A stretch of 64,000 bases of DNA from an uncultured Flavobacteriales bacterium (GTDB lineage: Bacteria > Bacteroidota > Bacteroidia > Flavobacteriales_D > Sanyastnellaceae), in assembly GCA_937974555.1 (NCBI GenBank), contig CALJKR010000071.1:1-64000 (forward strand), in the 5' to 3' direction. Positions 25,426 to 34,671 of the stretch are shown here, one piece after another. Made by a program: the position numbers and the translations under genes. Under the pieces are notes generated by a model. The model worked only from the letters and a program-made list of their open reading frames with translations. It was not told the DNA's origin and did no database searches. How positions within the stretch are numbered: position 1 is the first letter of the stretch; the number at the start of each line of letters is the position of its first letter.

Positions 25426-26121
25426 ATGAGAATTGATATTTTGACCATACTTCCGCGCTTATTGGATGGCCCGTTTGCTGATAGCATTATGCAAAGGGCA
25501 CAAAGCAAAGGGATTTGTCAAATTCAAGTCCACAACATCCGCGATTTTTCCAAGGACAAACACAAGTCCGTGGATGATTATCAATTTGGTGGTGGGGCAG
25601 GCATGGTGATGATGGCGGAGCCTATTGTTGATGCCATTGAGCATTTGTCGGCCCAAGTGAAGTATGATGAAATTATTTATCTGACACCGGATGGCACAAC
25701 ATTGAATCAACGCATCTGCAATCAACTTTCACTTCAGGGAAATTTGTTGCTCATTTGTGGCCACTACAAGGGGATAGATCAGCGGGTGAGAGATCATTAC
25801 ATTACCCAAGAAATTTCTATTGGTGATTACGTTTTGAGTGGCGGTGAATTGGCTGCGGCTGTTCTTGTAGATAGCGTTGTGCGCCTGATTCCTGGTGTAA
25901 TGAACGATGAGACAAGTGCCCTAACCGATTCTTTCCAAGATGGTCTATTGGCGCCTCCCGTCTATACCCGCCCTGCAGATTTTAGAGGACATCAAGTACC
26001 TCAAGTATTGACCAGTGGTAATTTCAAGGCCATTGATGAATGGCGAATGCAATGTGCGATTCAAAAAACAAAAGATTTGCGACCTGATTTGTTCGACAAA
26101 TACAATAAATTGGCGGAATGA
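25426..26121 (+). CDS. trmD: tRNA (guanine-N1)-methyltransferase, G37
   Basis: Methylates N1 of G37 next to the anticodon to prevent +1 frameshifting. The 231-residue protein has the SPOUT trefoil-knot motifs: [38 protein letters not shown] and, at the end of the N-terminal domain, a [12 protein letters not shown] segment. The start is [10 protein letters not shown] at 25426; the longer upstream reading overlaps rnpB. The usual partners rpsP, rimM and rplS are absent, so trmD is separated from the classical operon. Its TGA overlaps the ATG of the ABC transporter gene. Confidence 0.95.
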   Translation: MRIDILTILPRLLDGPFADSIMQRAQSKGICQIQVHNIRDFSKDKHKSVDDYQFGGGAGMVMMAEPIVDAIEHLSAQVKYDEIIYLTPDGTTLNQRICNQLSLQGNLLLICGHYKGIDQRVRDHYITQEISIGDYVLSGGELAAAVLVDSVVRLIPGVMNDETSALTDSFQDGLLAPPVYTRPADFRGHQVPQVLTSGNFKAIDEWRMQCAIQKTKDLRPDLFDKYNKLAE

Positions 26122-29100
26122 GTGAGAGTATCTTAAAGGCGCTGATGCAATTGTTTGCCATTATCGCTGGGAAATCCGGTGATGTGGGAAAAGAAACAGT
26201 GCGACTGTTTCTTAAGAGTCAGCTAAACTCGAGTCTGAAGACCCGCTATATCGCGGTATATGATGATTATACCGCCAAATTTTACAGGGATTCTGAATTG
26301 TCTCAAAAGAAACGTTCCATGGCATCAGTGAAGGTGTTACGAATGTGTGAGGAGATCAATGAGGAATTGAATCAAAAAGATAAAATCTTGGTTTGTCTCC
26401 GCTTGGTTGAGTTTGTGAGTCAATACGAATTTGCAGAAATTCAAGAATGGGAGTTTGTTCAAACCGTCGCGGATGTATTCAATATTCAACCGGAGTTGTA
26501 TTCGTCACTTCTTTTGCTTGCGCGATTGGAGCATCCCTCTGATGTGGAGCATTGGCGTCCCAATAATTTGTGTCGTGTGGCGGCAACCAATGGTGATATT
26601 GTGTCACATGACTTAAAAGGTGAACTGTACTTTTTTTGGATTGAATCTGAGAATCTGTTTTTATTAAAATACCTGGGGGATGATGAACTCTATGTCAATA
26701 CCCAGCGTATCGTTCGGCAGCGCGTCTATGCTTTTCCTCAAGGAAGCGCAGTAAGGGGATCTAAAATCCATCCCATTTATTACAGTGATATTCTCCATCG
26801 ATTGCTCAAACGTTCCCCGCATGAATGGATTGAGTTTCAGGCGGCACAAGTTCAATACAAGTTCCCCAATGGGAAGATAGCATTGCATCCCTTGTCGATT
26901 GATGAGCAAGGGGGACGTTTGGTTGGAATCATGGGAGGAAGTGGTTCAGGCAAATCCACTCTACTAAATGTTCTCAATGGTAATTATAAACCCACACAGG
27001 GTCATGTTTTATTAAATGGCATAGACATTTATGCCAATAAGAAATTGACCCGACAATGGATGGGGTATGTGGCGCAAGATGATATTTTATTTGAAGAGCT
27101 GACGGTAGGGGAGAATTTACTTTTTAGTGCCAAATTGGAGTACCCTTCCAAGTCCATTCAAGAATTAGAAGAAAGGGTAGAAGAGGTGTTGCGTTCGGTA
27201 GGCTTATCCGAATGCCGGGAGTTGAGGGTAGGTAGTGTTTTAGACAAGACCATATCCGGAGGACAGCGAAAGCGACTCAATATTGCATTGGAATTGATTC
27301 GAGAGTCCAAGGTACTTTTTGTAGACGAGCCCACCAGTGGTCTGTCGAGTAGGGACTCTGAGATGATCATGGACTTACTCAAAGAATTGACTTTGAGAGG
27401 TAAATTGATTTTTGTTGTGATCCATCAACCCAGTTCGGATATTTTTAAAATGTTTGATCGATTGTTTTTGTTGGATCAAGGGGGATATCCGATTTACTAT
27501 GGTAACCCCATAGAGAGTTTGCTTTATTTCAAGGAAAAAGCGCATTACGCGGATATTACAGAAAGTCAATGCCCGCATTGTGGAAACGTAAATCCGGAGC
27601 AGCTATTCAATATCATTGAGGGCAAATTGGTGGACCAATACGGAGAACCAACAGAAATTAGAAGGGTGACACCCAAAGAATGGAATGAGTTTTTTGTGCA
27701 AGAGCATATCGTATTGGATCATGGACATAAAGAAAGGACCAAGCAAAGTCCAAAACCTTCCTTTACATTTGCCAAGACCATTACTTATTTGATTCGCGAT
27801 GTAAAAACCAAGGTGGTCAATCGTCAGTATATGCTGATTAACTTTTTAGAAGCCCCGTTGTTGGCGGTTTTACTATCTCTTTTTGTAAAGTATTTCCCGG
27901 TGGGAGAGCATGGTTTGGGAGAGTATATTTTTAGAGAAAATGAAAACTATCCACAATACTTATTCTTTGCAGTGGTGGTGGCTTTATTCTTGGGATTGAC
28001 GGTAAGCGCGGAGGAAATTTTAAAGGATAAAAAGATCTTAAAGAGAGAACGTTATTTGGGTCATTCTTATGCCGCTTATTTGTCTTCTAAATTGGGCGTG
28101 ATGTATTTCATCTCGCTCATTCAAACAGCGAGTTTTGTGGCAGTGGGTAATTTTATTTTAGAAATCGATGGCATGTTCTTGCCATTTTGGTTGGTTCTTT
28201 TTTCTGTTTCATGCTTTGCCAATACATTGGGTTTGAATATCAGCGCTGCATTTAAAACAGCCAAGGTGATTTATATATTGATTCCAATCTTGATCATCCC
28301 GCAGCTATTGTTCAGTGGGGTAATCGTTCGATTTGATAAACTCTTTCCCAGCATTACCCAGCAGGAAAAGGTTCCCTGGATTGGTGAGGTTATGGCTTCC
28401 AGATGGGCTTTTGAAGCGATGGCTGTTTATCAGTTTTCGCAGAATGATTTCAATGCGCCCACCTTTGCGCATGATGTTCAACAGAAATCGGTGGGATGGA
28501 GAAAAGATTATTGGTGCAAAGAAATGCGTGCACTTTTGGTCAGTATGAAGGATAATGAAAAATCAGGTAAGGCTTTGGATTTGGATGATCTGGAATTGGT
28601 GAATTCAGAATTCAACGAGGTGTCGAAAGAATACGGTTTGGATACTTTTGAATTGCCTATGACAAGCACAGTGACTTCGGATGAAATAGAAAAGGCCTTG
28701 GAATGGATTCAACGATTAGAAACTTACTTTATTCGATATTACAATGATTTGCATAGTAAGGGACAGGCTTTGCTGATGCCGATGCTGGCCAATGCAGCGG
28801 CAAGAGATCATTATGTGGCCCTAAAGGATCAACATTTGAATGAAAGTATTGAAGATATATTAACTCGGAAAAACGACCTGAAAAAAATTGTTCGTTATGA
28901 CAATCGATTGGTTCAAAAAAGCAATCTGGTTTATCGATTGCCGAGATACGATGGTTTGTTTGGCGCTCATTTCTATTCGCCATTTAAAAAGATCAATGGG
29001 TATTTGGTCCCCACGATGTGGATGAATATTTTAGTCATCTGGGGGATGACATTTGTAACGGGATTAGCGCTGTACTTGGACTTGCCGCAGTGGGTCAATA

Positions 29101-29132
29101 AAATGTGGGACAAAAGAAAAAGAGCAGCTTAA
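26118..29132 (+). CDS. ABCG-like ABC transporter, ATPase and ABC-2 permease in one chain, with extra N-terminal domain
   Basis: A 1004-residue fusion. Residues 1 to about 150 are a helical region resembling TerB-like domains, and about 155-230 is a small beta-rich region. The ATPase domain (about 235-470) has Walker [11 protein letters not shown], the Q-loop YVAQDD, signature [11 protein letters not shown], Walker [14 protein letters not shown] and H-loop [15 protein letters not shown] cysteine pair follows near residue 485. The ABC-2 type membrane part spans about 570-770, plus a last helix near 970-990. The ATPase-then-permease order is that of ABCG transporters. The substrate and direction are unknown. 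The gene is translationally coupled to trmD, and its stop codon lies inside the terminator hairpin of the convergent SiaC-like gene. Confidence 0.88.
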   Translation: MSESILKALMQLFAIIAGKSGDVGKETVRLFLKSQLNSSLKTRYIAVYDDYTAKFYRDSELSQKKRSMASVKVLRMCEEINEELNQKDKILVCLRLVEFVSQYEFAEIQEWEFVQTVADVFNIQPELYSSLLLLARLEHPSDVEHWRPNNLCRVAATNGDIVSHDLKGELYFFWIESENLFLLKYLGDDELYVNTQRIVRQRVYAFPQGSAVRGSKIHPIYYSDILHRLLKRSPHEWIEFQAAQVQYKFPNGKIALHPLSIDEQGGRLVGIMGGSGSGKSTLLNVLNGNYKPTQGHVLLNGIDIYANKKLTRQWMGYVAQDDILFEELTVGENLLFSAKLEYPSKSIQELEERVEEVLRSVGLSECRELRVGSVLDKTISGGQRKRLNIALELIRESKVLFVDEPTSGLSSRDSEMIMDLLKELTLRGKLIFVVIHQPSSDIFKMFDRLFLLDQGGYPIYYGNPIESLLYFKEKAHYADITESQCPHCGNVNPEQLFNIIEGKLVDQYGEPTEIRRVTPKEWNEFFVQEHIVLDHGHKERTKQSPKPSFTFAKTITYLIRDVKTKVVNRQYMLINFLEAPLLAVLLSLFVKYFPVGEHGLGEYIFRENENYPQYLFFAVVVALFLGLTVSAEEILKDKKILKRERYLGHSYAAYLSSKLGVMYFISLIQTASFVAVGNFILEIDGMFLPFWLVLFSVSCFANTLGLNISAAFKTAKVIYILIPILIIPQLLFSGVIVRFDKLFPSITQQEKVPWIGEVMASRWAFEAMAVYQFSQNDFNAPTFAHDVQQKSVGWRKDYWCKEMRALLVSMKDNEKSGKALDLDDLELVNSEFNEVSKEYGLDTFELPMTSTVTSDEIEKALEWIQRLETYFIRYYNDLHSKGQALLMPMLANAAARDHYVALKDQHLNESIEDILTRKNDLKKIVRYDNRLVQKSNLVYRLPRYDGLFGAHFYSPFKKINGYLVPTMWMNILVIWGMTFVTGLALYLDLPQWVNKMWDKRKRAA

Positions 29133-29141
29133 AGCTGCTCT
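29121..29141 (-). terminator. Terminator of the SiaC-like gene, inside the ABC transporter 3' end
   Basis: AGAGCAGC-(5)-GCTGCTCT hairpin. On the minus strand it is followed by a T-rich tract (TTTTTCTTTTG). The loop holds the stop codons of both convergent genes, so one element ends one gene and forms the coding tail of the other. Confidence 0.75.
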
Positions 29142-29503
29142 ACTCCTATCATTTTAAATGGTACATGCACGATGGCTTCGTAGTCTTCGCCTGCTTCGAG
29201 CATGTCTTCATCGTCTTGCTCATAATACCATTCCACCAGACATTTGCCTCCGATGGTTTCTAATTTTTTAAAGATATCCAAAAGACACTTGCTTGAAGAA
29301 GTATTGAAGTATTCCAATTTGATTTGCAAAGTTGTGTTTTCTGGTTTTGAAGTAGCATATTCTTCCATCCAAGCCAACATGGGCTTATAAAATTCGATGG
29401 AGTTTTCAGGTATACTTCTTCCTGAAACGCTGAGTATCCCTGTTGTTGAGTCAAAGGAAATTTCAGGAGTTTTATTGCTTCCGGCTAAATGCAAGTTGTC
29501 CAT
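29129..29503 (-). CDS. DUF1987 / SiaC-family regulatory phosphoprotein
   Basis: A 124-residue protein of the SiaC (DUF1987) family. In Pseudomonas, SiaC is phosphorylated by SiaB, dephosphorylated by SiaA, and in the unmodified form activates the diguanylate cyclase SiaD. Here the family motifs TPEISFDSTTGILSVSGRSIPE and the phosphoacceptor-type segment YFNTSSSKCLLDIF are clear. No SiaA, SiaB or SiaD gene is nearby, so its partners must be elsewhere or it acts differently. It has its own promoter box and shares a divergent region with the methyltransferase gene. Confidence 0.85.
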   Translation of the reverse strand: MDNLHLAGSNKTPEISFDSTTGILSVSGRSIPENSIEFYKPMLAWMEEYATSKPENTTLQIKLEYFNTSSSKCLLDIFKKLETIGGKCLVEWYYEQDDEDMLEAGEDYEAIVHVPFKMIGVEQL

Positions 29504-29521
29504 AGATCAGAATTTGTAAAA

Positions 29522-29529
29522 CAAAGATA
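29522..29529 (-). promoter_or_regulatory. Putative -7 box of the SiaC-like gene
   Basis: Perfect TATCTTTG on the reverse strand, 18 bases before the ATG. Confidence 0.45.
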
Positions 29530-29550
29530 TGCAGAATCACTTTAAGATTC

Positions 29551-29558
29551 TACATTTG
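29551..29558 (+). promoter_or_regulatory. Putative -7 box of the methyltransferase operon
   Basis: Perfect TACATTTG, 21 bases before the chosen ATG at 29580. Confidence 0.4.
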
Positions 29559-29579
29559 TGTTTGAGTAGAGTATGGCGC

Positions 29580-30308
29580 ATGAGTTGGTTTGTTAATTGG
29601 TTTGATACCCCTTATTATCATGATTTGTATCGTCATCGCGATGATCGAGAGGCTATGCTGTTTGTAACCCGTTTACGCGATTATTTCGGTTGGACAGACA
29701 CCAGTTCAGTTTTGGATGTGTGTTGCGGCAATGGAAGGCATGCCCTGAGTTTGGAGCGCATGGGGGTTTCAGCCTGGGGAGTAGATTTAAGTCCAAGTAA
29801 CATCAATCATGCAAAAGGCGCATCCCAGTTCCCTCAAAGGTGGCACGTATCGGATGTACGCATTTTGAATATGCCAACCCAATTTGATGGTGTAGTGAAT
29901 TTGTTCACTTCCTTTGGTTATTTTGACTCCGATGAAGATCACGCCTTGATGTTATCCAATATCGCGAAGCAATTGAAACCCCATGGAAGGTTTGTATTGG
30001 ATTTCTTGAATGTGTCTTGGGTAAAGAACCACTTGGTGGCCAACGAAGTTAAATCTGGAACATTGACCGACTACCATATCATCCGGAAAATGGATGATCG
30101 TTGGATAGAAAAAGAGATTGCATTTGATGTCAATGGGGTTCGTCACACCCACGCCGAAAAAGTACGGGCCTTTGCGCCGGCTCAGATTGAGGAGATGCTG
30201 AATAAGGCGGGATTTGAGGTGTTGAATCATTTTGGAGATTATTCTCTTCAAGCGTTTAACACAGACAGTCCAAGATGTATTTTTGTTTGTAAATTGAGTG
30301 AAATATGA
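29580..30308 (+). CDS. Class I SAM-dependent methyltransferase
   Basis: A 242-residue cytoplasmic methyltransferase. The SAM-binding motif I is VLDVCCGNGRHALSLE, with motif II WGVDLSPSN and motif III later (FTSFGYF). The N-terminal MSWFVNWFDTPYYHDLYRHRD is shared with a group of uncharacterised bacterial methyltransferases. An in-frame upstream ATG at 29529 was rejected because it precedes the promoter-like box and the extra residues are not family-like. The substrate is unknown. It overlaps the ZIP gene by four bases (ATGA), starting an apparent operon with ZIP and CorA metal transporters. Confidence 0.82.
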   Translation: MSWFVNWFDTPYYHDLYRHRDDREAMLFVTRLRDYFGWTDTSSVLDVCCGNGRHALSLERMGVSAWGVDLSPSNINHAKGASQFPQRWHVSDVRILNMPTQFDGVVNLFTSFGYFDSDEDHALMLSNIAKQLKPHGRFVLDFLNVSWVKNHLVANEVKSGTLTDYHIIRKMDDRWIEKEIAFDVNGVRHTHAEKVRAFAPAQIEEMLNKAGFEVLNHFGDYSLQAFNTDSPRCIFVCKLSEI

Positions 30309-31045
30309 TTGAAGCCATCGTAGTATTATTCCTGGTAGCCGTTGTTGGAGGTGGCGTTTTGTTGTTGGGCAAGCGAATTACACCGGCCCAAATGAAATTG
30401 CTTTTGGCTTTCAGTGCCGCCTATTTATTGGCTTTGAGTTTTCTGCATTTGCTTCCTGAAGTAATGGAGGAAGGGAATCATGAAATTGGGGTGTACATCC
30501 TACTCGGATTTTTGTTACAAATCATATTGGATTATTTCTCTCAAGGTATTGAGCATGGGCATGCCCATGTTCATGAACATACCGGCGCAAAATTTTATTG
30601 GATGGTTACCCTGTCTCTTTGGATTCATGCTTTCATTGAAGGCATGCCATTTGGGGCAACAGAAGACATGCATGCGGGCCATTCACACCATCACGATCAC
30701 CACCATGAACATTCCTTATTGATCGGCATCGCTTTTCACAAGTTCACAGAATCTTTTGTATTTGCATCTCTTCTTTTGCATTTGGTTAAATCCAAAGTAA
30801 AGGTTTGGATGGCCATGATCATGTTTGCGGCCATAGCGCCGATAGGAGCTATTTTGTTTCACTATACCGATGGATTGGCTTTTTTACAATTGGAACATGC
30901 TTTGTCTGTTGTGACTGCTTTATTGATCGGTATTATCCTTCATGTTTCAACGACCATTTTATTTGAATCGGAAGAAGGCCATCGTTTCAATCGTATGAAG
31001 TTTTTTGTAATCATTTTGGGAATGCTTTGCGCTGCAATATTGTAG
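30305..31045 (+). CDS. ZIP family metal transporter
   Basis: A 246-residue membrane protein of the ZIP (zinc/iron permease) family, moving divalent metals into the cytosol. Two histidine-rich loops, EHGHAHVHEHTG and HAGHSHHHDHHHEH, are the cytoplasmic metal-binding tracts. Helix IV carries the permeation motif (HAFIEGMPFG) and helix V the ligand motif (HKFTESFVF). About eight membrane segments fit the family. It is coupled to the upstream methyltransferase gene and precedes corA by four bases, so the group looks like a metal uptake unit. Confidence 0.92.
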   Translation: MIEAIVVLFLVAVVGGGVLLLGKRITPAQMKLLLAFSAAYLLALSFLHLLPEVMEEGNHEIGVYILLGFLLQIILDYFSQGIEHGHAHVHEHTGAKFYWMVTLSLWIHAFIEGMPFGATEDMHAGHSHHHDHHHEHSLLIGIAFHKFTESFVFASLLLHLVKSKVKVWMAMIMFAAIAPIGAILFHYTDGLAFLQLEHALSVVTALLIGIILHVSTTILFESEEGHRFNRMKFFVIILGMLCAAIL

Positions 31046-31049
31046 AGTC

Positions 31050-31928
31050 ATGAAAATTGAAGTCAAGGAATTTCATGATTTTGAATGGGTAGATATTGAA
31101 GCTTCCCAGGCAGAACAATTGGATGAAATTGCTTTGCGTTTTGGACTGAGCAAAATGTTGGTGCACGACAGTGTACAATATGGACACTTGCCTAAATTTG
31201 AACGCGTCGACGGATATGATTTTTTAATTCTTAGAGGATATACTGCCAGCTCAGGTCAACGATTGACCACCATACCCGAGTTGTCCAACAAGGTGGCTTT
31301 TTTCATCAGTCACCAAAGATTGATAACCATCCATCGCGCTCCATTTGAGTTTTTGACACGATGCCATGCCAACCATCAGTCGGTTGAATCTTTGCTATGG
31401 AATATAATTTCCGAGTTGATAACCACTTATGATTCACCAGGGCAATGGTTGAATGGTAGAATGGATGCAATGGAAAGAATTATTTTCTTAAAAGATTCCA
31501 GACGGGTTTCTATCGAAGAATTGTATTATCTAAAGAGTCAAGTTCGGGTAATTAAAAAGTTATTGGTTTTGACCCAGCATACTTTGAATCAGATCCAATC
31601 GGATGAGCTTCATCGCACTTTGGCCCAAGATGCCAAGGAACAGCTGATTTCATTGGTATTGACCTTTGATGAGATCTCAGAAGATGCACATCAATTGATG
31701 AATACTTATTTGTCTGTTGCGGCACAACGCAATAATGACGTCATGCGCCTGTTGACCATTTTTTCTGCATTTTTCTTGCCGCTCACTTTTATTGTCGGAG
31801 TTTATGGAATGAATTTCGAAATTCTTCCCGAGTTAAAATGGGAGCGAGGATATTTCTACGTGTGGAGTGTTATGATTGGAATCAGCGCCATCATCTTTAT
31901 TTGGTTCAAAAGAAAGAGAATTATTTGA
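31050..31928 (+). CDS. CorA family divalent metal channel
   Basis: A 292-residue CorA-type protein for Mg2+ (or Co2+/Ni2+) transport. The cytoplasmic N-terminal domain is followed by a long stalk helix and two C-terminal membrane helices. The signature selectivity loop is YGMNFEILPEL between helices 1 and 2, and the chain ends in a basic tail (FKRKRII). It is shorter than E. coli CorA (316), within the family range. It follows the ZIP gene in the same operon. Confidence 0.92.
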   Translation: MKIEVKEFHDFEWVDIEASQAEQLDEIALRFGLSKMLVHDSVQYGHLPKFERVDGYDFLILRGYTASSGQRLTTIPELSNKVAFFISHQRLITIHRAPFEFLTRCHANHQSVESLLWNIISELITTYDSPGQWLNGRMDAMERIIFLKDSRRVSIEELYYLKSQVRVIKKLLVLTQHTLNQIQSDELHRTLAQDAKEQLISLVLTFDEISEDAHQLMNTYLSVAAQRNNDVMRLLTIFSAFFLPLTFIVGVYGMNFEILPELKWERGYFYVWSVMIGISAIIFIWFKRKRII

Positions 31929-31970
31929 CAAATCTCTGTTTTTGCTCCCGCGTTTAGTCACTAAAAGTTT

Positions 31971-31978
31971 TATTTTCG
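31971..31978 (+). promoter_or_regulatory. Putative -7 box of the paaBCD operon
   Basis: TATTTTCG (7 of 8), 19 bases before paaB. Confidence 0.35.
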
Positions 31979-31997
31979 TTGCATAGAAAAAGAGTCT

Positions 31998-32285
31998 ATG
32001 GAAAAACAAAATTGGCCAGTTTGGGAAGTGTTTATTCGCTCCAAAGCTGGATTGTCTCACAAGCACGTGGGTAGTCTTCATGCGGCAGATGCGCAAATGG
32101 CGATAGAGAATGCAAGAGACGTATATACCCGTCGAATGGAAGGGGTTAGTATTTGGGTTGTTCCCAGTGTTCAAATTACGGCTTCTTCTCCTGGAGACAA
32201 GGAGGCGTTGTTTGATCCTGCAAACGATAAGGTATATCGCCATCCAACTTTTTATGAAATCCCCCCAGAAATTGGGCACATGTGA
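31998..32285 (+). CDS. paaB: Phenylacetyl-CoA epoxidase subunit PaaB
   Basis: A 95-residue subunit of the multicomponent oxygenase that epoxidises the ring of phenylacetyl-CoA. The family motifs are clear: WEVFIRSKAGLSHKHVGSLHA, the ENARDVYTRR segment and the SIWVV core. In other bacteria the operon starts with paaA, the catalytic di-iron subunit; here paaB is the first gene, preceded by corA only 69 bases away. It is followed by paaC after six bases. Confidence 0.93.
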   Translation: MEKQNWPVWEVFIRSKAGLSHKHVGSLHAADAQMAIENARDVYTRRMEGVSIWVVPSVQITASSPGDKEALFDPANDKVYRHPTFYEIPPEIGHM

Positions 32286-32291
32286 GGAAAG

Positions 32292-33038
32292 ATGAAGCAC
32301 AAGGATTATTATTTACAAATGGCTGATACGTTGCTCATCTTGGGTCAACGTTTGGCTGAATGGTGTGGTCATGGACCAGCCATAGAAGAGGATATTGCCT
32401 TGAGCAATATTGCTTTGGATTACGTGGGGCAGGCCACTTCATTGTACCGTGAAATTGCTGTACAGGCCAATGAGGGAAAATCTGAAGATGATTACGCTTT
32501 TTTGAGAGATGAGCGTGCATTTAAAAATATTTTGTTGTCGGAACTCCCCAAAGGCGATTATGCTTTTACCATCGCACGTCAGTTTTTGTTTTCTACTTGG
32601 TACTACCATTTCTTGGAGGAATTGGAAAAGGGACAAGATGAATTTTTGCGCGGATTTGCAGCCAAGTCTTTGAAAGAGGTGCGTTATCATTTTCAACACA
32701 GCAGAGATTGGGTGTTGAGAATGGGGGATGGAACCCAAGAGAGTCATCAATACATACAAACCGCATTTGATGAGATTTGGTCGTACACTGGAGAGATGTT
32801 TAAAATGTCTGCAGCCGATGTTTTGGCTCTGGAAGATCAAGTGGGAGTGAATCTACCGTCTTTGCTTTCCCATTGGGAGCGAATTGTCTCTGCTGTATTA
32901 ACTGAAGCCACTTTACAAGTTCCAAACAGCGGATGGATGCATAGTGGAGGTAAAGAAGGAAAGCACTCTGAGCACTTTGGTTTCATGTTGGCGGAAATGC
33001 AATATTTACAGCGTTCTTTCCCCAATTGTCAATGGTAA
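32292..33038 (+). CDS. paaC: Phenylacetyl-CoA epoxidase structural subunit PaaC
   Basis: A 248-residue ferritin-like helical protein that forms the structural partner of PaaA in the phenylacetyl-CoA epoxidase. It has LGQRLAEWCGHGPAIEEDIAL..N..LDYVGQA, the usual PaaC opening, and the conserved YHF...HSRDWVLRMGDGT segment. PaaC keeps the fold but not the full di-iron site of PaaA, so it is not expected to be catalytic by itself. The stop overlaps the paaD start. Confidence 0.93.
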   Translation: MKHKDYYLQMADTLLILGQRLAEWCGHGPAIEEDIALSNIALDYVGQATSLYREIAVQANEGKSEDDYAFLRDERAFKNILLSELPKGDYAFTIARQFLFSTWYYHFLEELEKGQDEFLRGFAAKSLKEVRYHFQHSRDWVLRMGDGTQESHQYIQTAFDEIWSYTGEMFKMSAADVLALEDQVGVNLPSLLSHWERIVSAVLTEATLQVPNSGWMHSGGKEGKHSEHFGFMLAEMQYLQRSFPNCQW

Positions 33039-33520
33039 GCGAGCAAGAGATTTGGACTTTTTTGACTGAGGTTGAAGACCCAGAGATTCCGGTTTTGAAT
33101 GTGGTTGAGATGGGTATCGTTCGTGAAGTTAGAAAGGACGAAAATGGAGGATGGCAAGTGGTGATTACACCCACCTACAGTGGTTGTCCTGCCATGAAGG
33201 CCATCGAAGAAGATGTTCTTCAATGTTTGGCTGATCATCAGATAGAACCAATTGCAGTGATCTCACAGTTATCTCCCCCTTGGACTACCGATTGGATGAC
33301 AGCCGAAGCAAGAGAGAAATTGCGACAAACCGGAATTGCACCTCCAGAAGGGAGTAGTGCAGATAAAGGTTTATTGATGGGGGTCAGACGAGATGTTCGT
33401 TGTCCCCGTTGTTCTTCAGTTCAAACGACCATGGTTTCGCAATTTGGCTCAACGGCCTGTAAGGCATTGTACAAGTGCGACCAATGTTTAGAGCCCTTTG
33501 ACTACTTTAAATGCATCTAA
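33032..33520 (+). CDS. paaD: Phenylacetate degradation protein PaaD (iron-sulfur maturation-like)
   Basis: A 162-residue protein with an N-terminal MIP18/DUF59 domain (EVEDPEIPVLNVVEMGIVR and PTYSGCPAM) and a C-terminal zinc-ribbon-like segment in which the cysteines are intact (CPRC ... KCDQC). PaaD is thought to help assemble the iron-sulfur part of the epoxidase system. The start is ATG 33032, which overlaps the last codons of paaC; a TTG six bases upstream is less likely. The stop TAA overlaps the ATG of the aminotransferase (TAATG), so the operon continues. No paaE reductase follows. Confidence 0.92.
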   Translation: MVSEQEIWTFLTEVEDPEIPVLNVVEMGIVREVRKDENGGWQVVITPTYSGCPAMKAIEEDVLQCLADHQIEPIAVISQLSPPWTTDWMTAEAREKLRQTGIAPPEGSSADKGLLMGVRRDVRCPRCSSVQTTMVSQFGSTACKALYKCDQCLEPFDYFKCI

Positions 33521-34671
33521 TGCATCCTTTTCCAACCCATAAATTACCCAATGTGGGGACCACTATTTTCAGTGTGATGTCTCAATTGGCAGTGGAGCAC
33601 AAGGCCATTAATTTGGGTCAGGGCTTTCCAGGATTTTCTATTGATTTGACTTTAATTGATCTTGTTGCTGATGCCATGCGGGCTGGGCGCAATCAATATG
33701 CGCCGATGCCGGGACTTCCAGAATTGCGATTGGAGATTGCCCGCAAGATGAAACACTTGTGGGGGGTGAACTATGATGTGGATCAAGAGATCACGGTAAC
33801 AGCCGGTGGTTCCCAAGCCATCTTTACTGCCATCGGCGCATTGGTGCAGCCGGGTGATGAAGCAATCTTATTTGCACCAGCTTACGACTGCTACGCACCG
33901 GCTATTGAGCTAAATGGTGGTGTTGTTAAATCGGTGGTGATGGAATATCCAGAATGGAATATTCCATGGGAACAATTGGAAAGTTTGTATTCTGAGAAAA
34001 CGCGTTTGGTGATGATCAATACGCCGCATAATCCCACGGGTAAGGTTTGGAGCAAGGAAGAGATGCGGGCGATGGCGGAATGGGTAAAAGAGAAGCAGGT
34101 ATATCTGATCAGTGACGAGGTCTATGAGCATATCACATTTGATGACCGCCCACATACCAGTATGGCGGCGTTTGATTCGATCAGAGATCAGACAATGCTG
34201 GTTTATTCGTTTGGTAAAACCTTTCATGCAACGGGATGGAAGCTGGGATACGCCATCGGGCCCAAGGCCTGGATGAGCGAATTTAGAAAGCAACATCAGT
34301 TTAATGTTTTTACTTGCAATACGCCCATGCAAGTGGGATTGGCAAAATACATGCAAGATGAATCGCGATACCAAAACATATCTCCCATGTATCAAGCCAA
34401 AAGAAATTTGTTGTTGTCGGCTTTTGACAACACGTCTTTTGAATGGGGGGCTTCTGAAGGTACTTACTTCCAGTTGCTCAAATGGAAGGGTACATCCCCT
34501 CTAAGTGATGTCGAATTGGCCAAGAAATGGACCATCGAAAATAAAATTACCATGATTCCCATTTCCGTTTTCTTCCCTGAGCAGAAGGACAATCGGATTT
34601 TTAGATTGTGCTTTGCCAAAGAAGACGCTGAGCTGCTTTCGGCGGCGGAAAAGATCAATGCAATTCAATAG
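33520..34671 (+). CDS. Methionine aminotransferase (PLP, class I)
   Basis: A 383-residue pyridoxal-phosphate aminotransferase of the KAT/YbdL group, which uses methionine and related amino acids with 2-oxo acids and can finish methionine salvage. The motifs are NLGQGFPGF, TAGGSQAIF, NTPHNPTGKVW, the Asp/Tyr pair SDEVYEH and the PLP lysine in SFGKTFHATGWKLGY. I chose the ATG at 33520, coupled to the paaD stop; an ATG at 33511 in frame inside paaD is also possible. The 3' end overlaps convergent miaA by seven bases. Confidence 0.9.
   Translation: MHPFPTHKLPNVGTTIFSVMSQLAVEHKAINLGQGFPGFSIDLTLIDLVADAMRAGRNQYAPMPGLPELRLEIARKMKHLWGVNYDVDQEITVTAGGSQAIFTAIGALVQPGDEAILFAPAYDCYAPAIELNGGVVKSVVMEYPEWNIPWEQLESLYSEKTRLVMINTPHNPTGKVWSKEEMRAMAEWVKEKQVYLISDEVYEHITFDDRPHTSMAAFDSIRDQTMLVYSFGKTFHATGWKLGYAIGPKAWMSEFRKQHQFNVFTCNTPMQVGLAKYMQDESRYQNISPMYQAKRNLLLSAFDNTSFEWGASEGTYFQLLKWKGTSPLSDVELAKKWTIENKITMIPISVFFPEQKDNRIFRLCFAKEDAELLSAAEKINAIQ

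Noticed and set aside
25022..25430. Protein-coding readings on both strands in the region before trmD
   Set aside because: The region is the RNase P RNA with clear conserved segments, promoter and terminator; the readings are accidental.
30305..31928. ZIP and CorA genes as part of the copper-linked locus
   Set aside because: They are 12 kb away, in another operon, and belong to zinc and magnesium type families.
33026..33520. Loss of zinc cysteines in paaD, as a third case of zinc-motif loss
   Set aside because: The PaaD cysteines (CPRC and CDQC) are intact, so zinc-motif loss is not general in this window.
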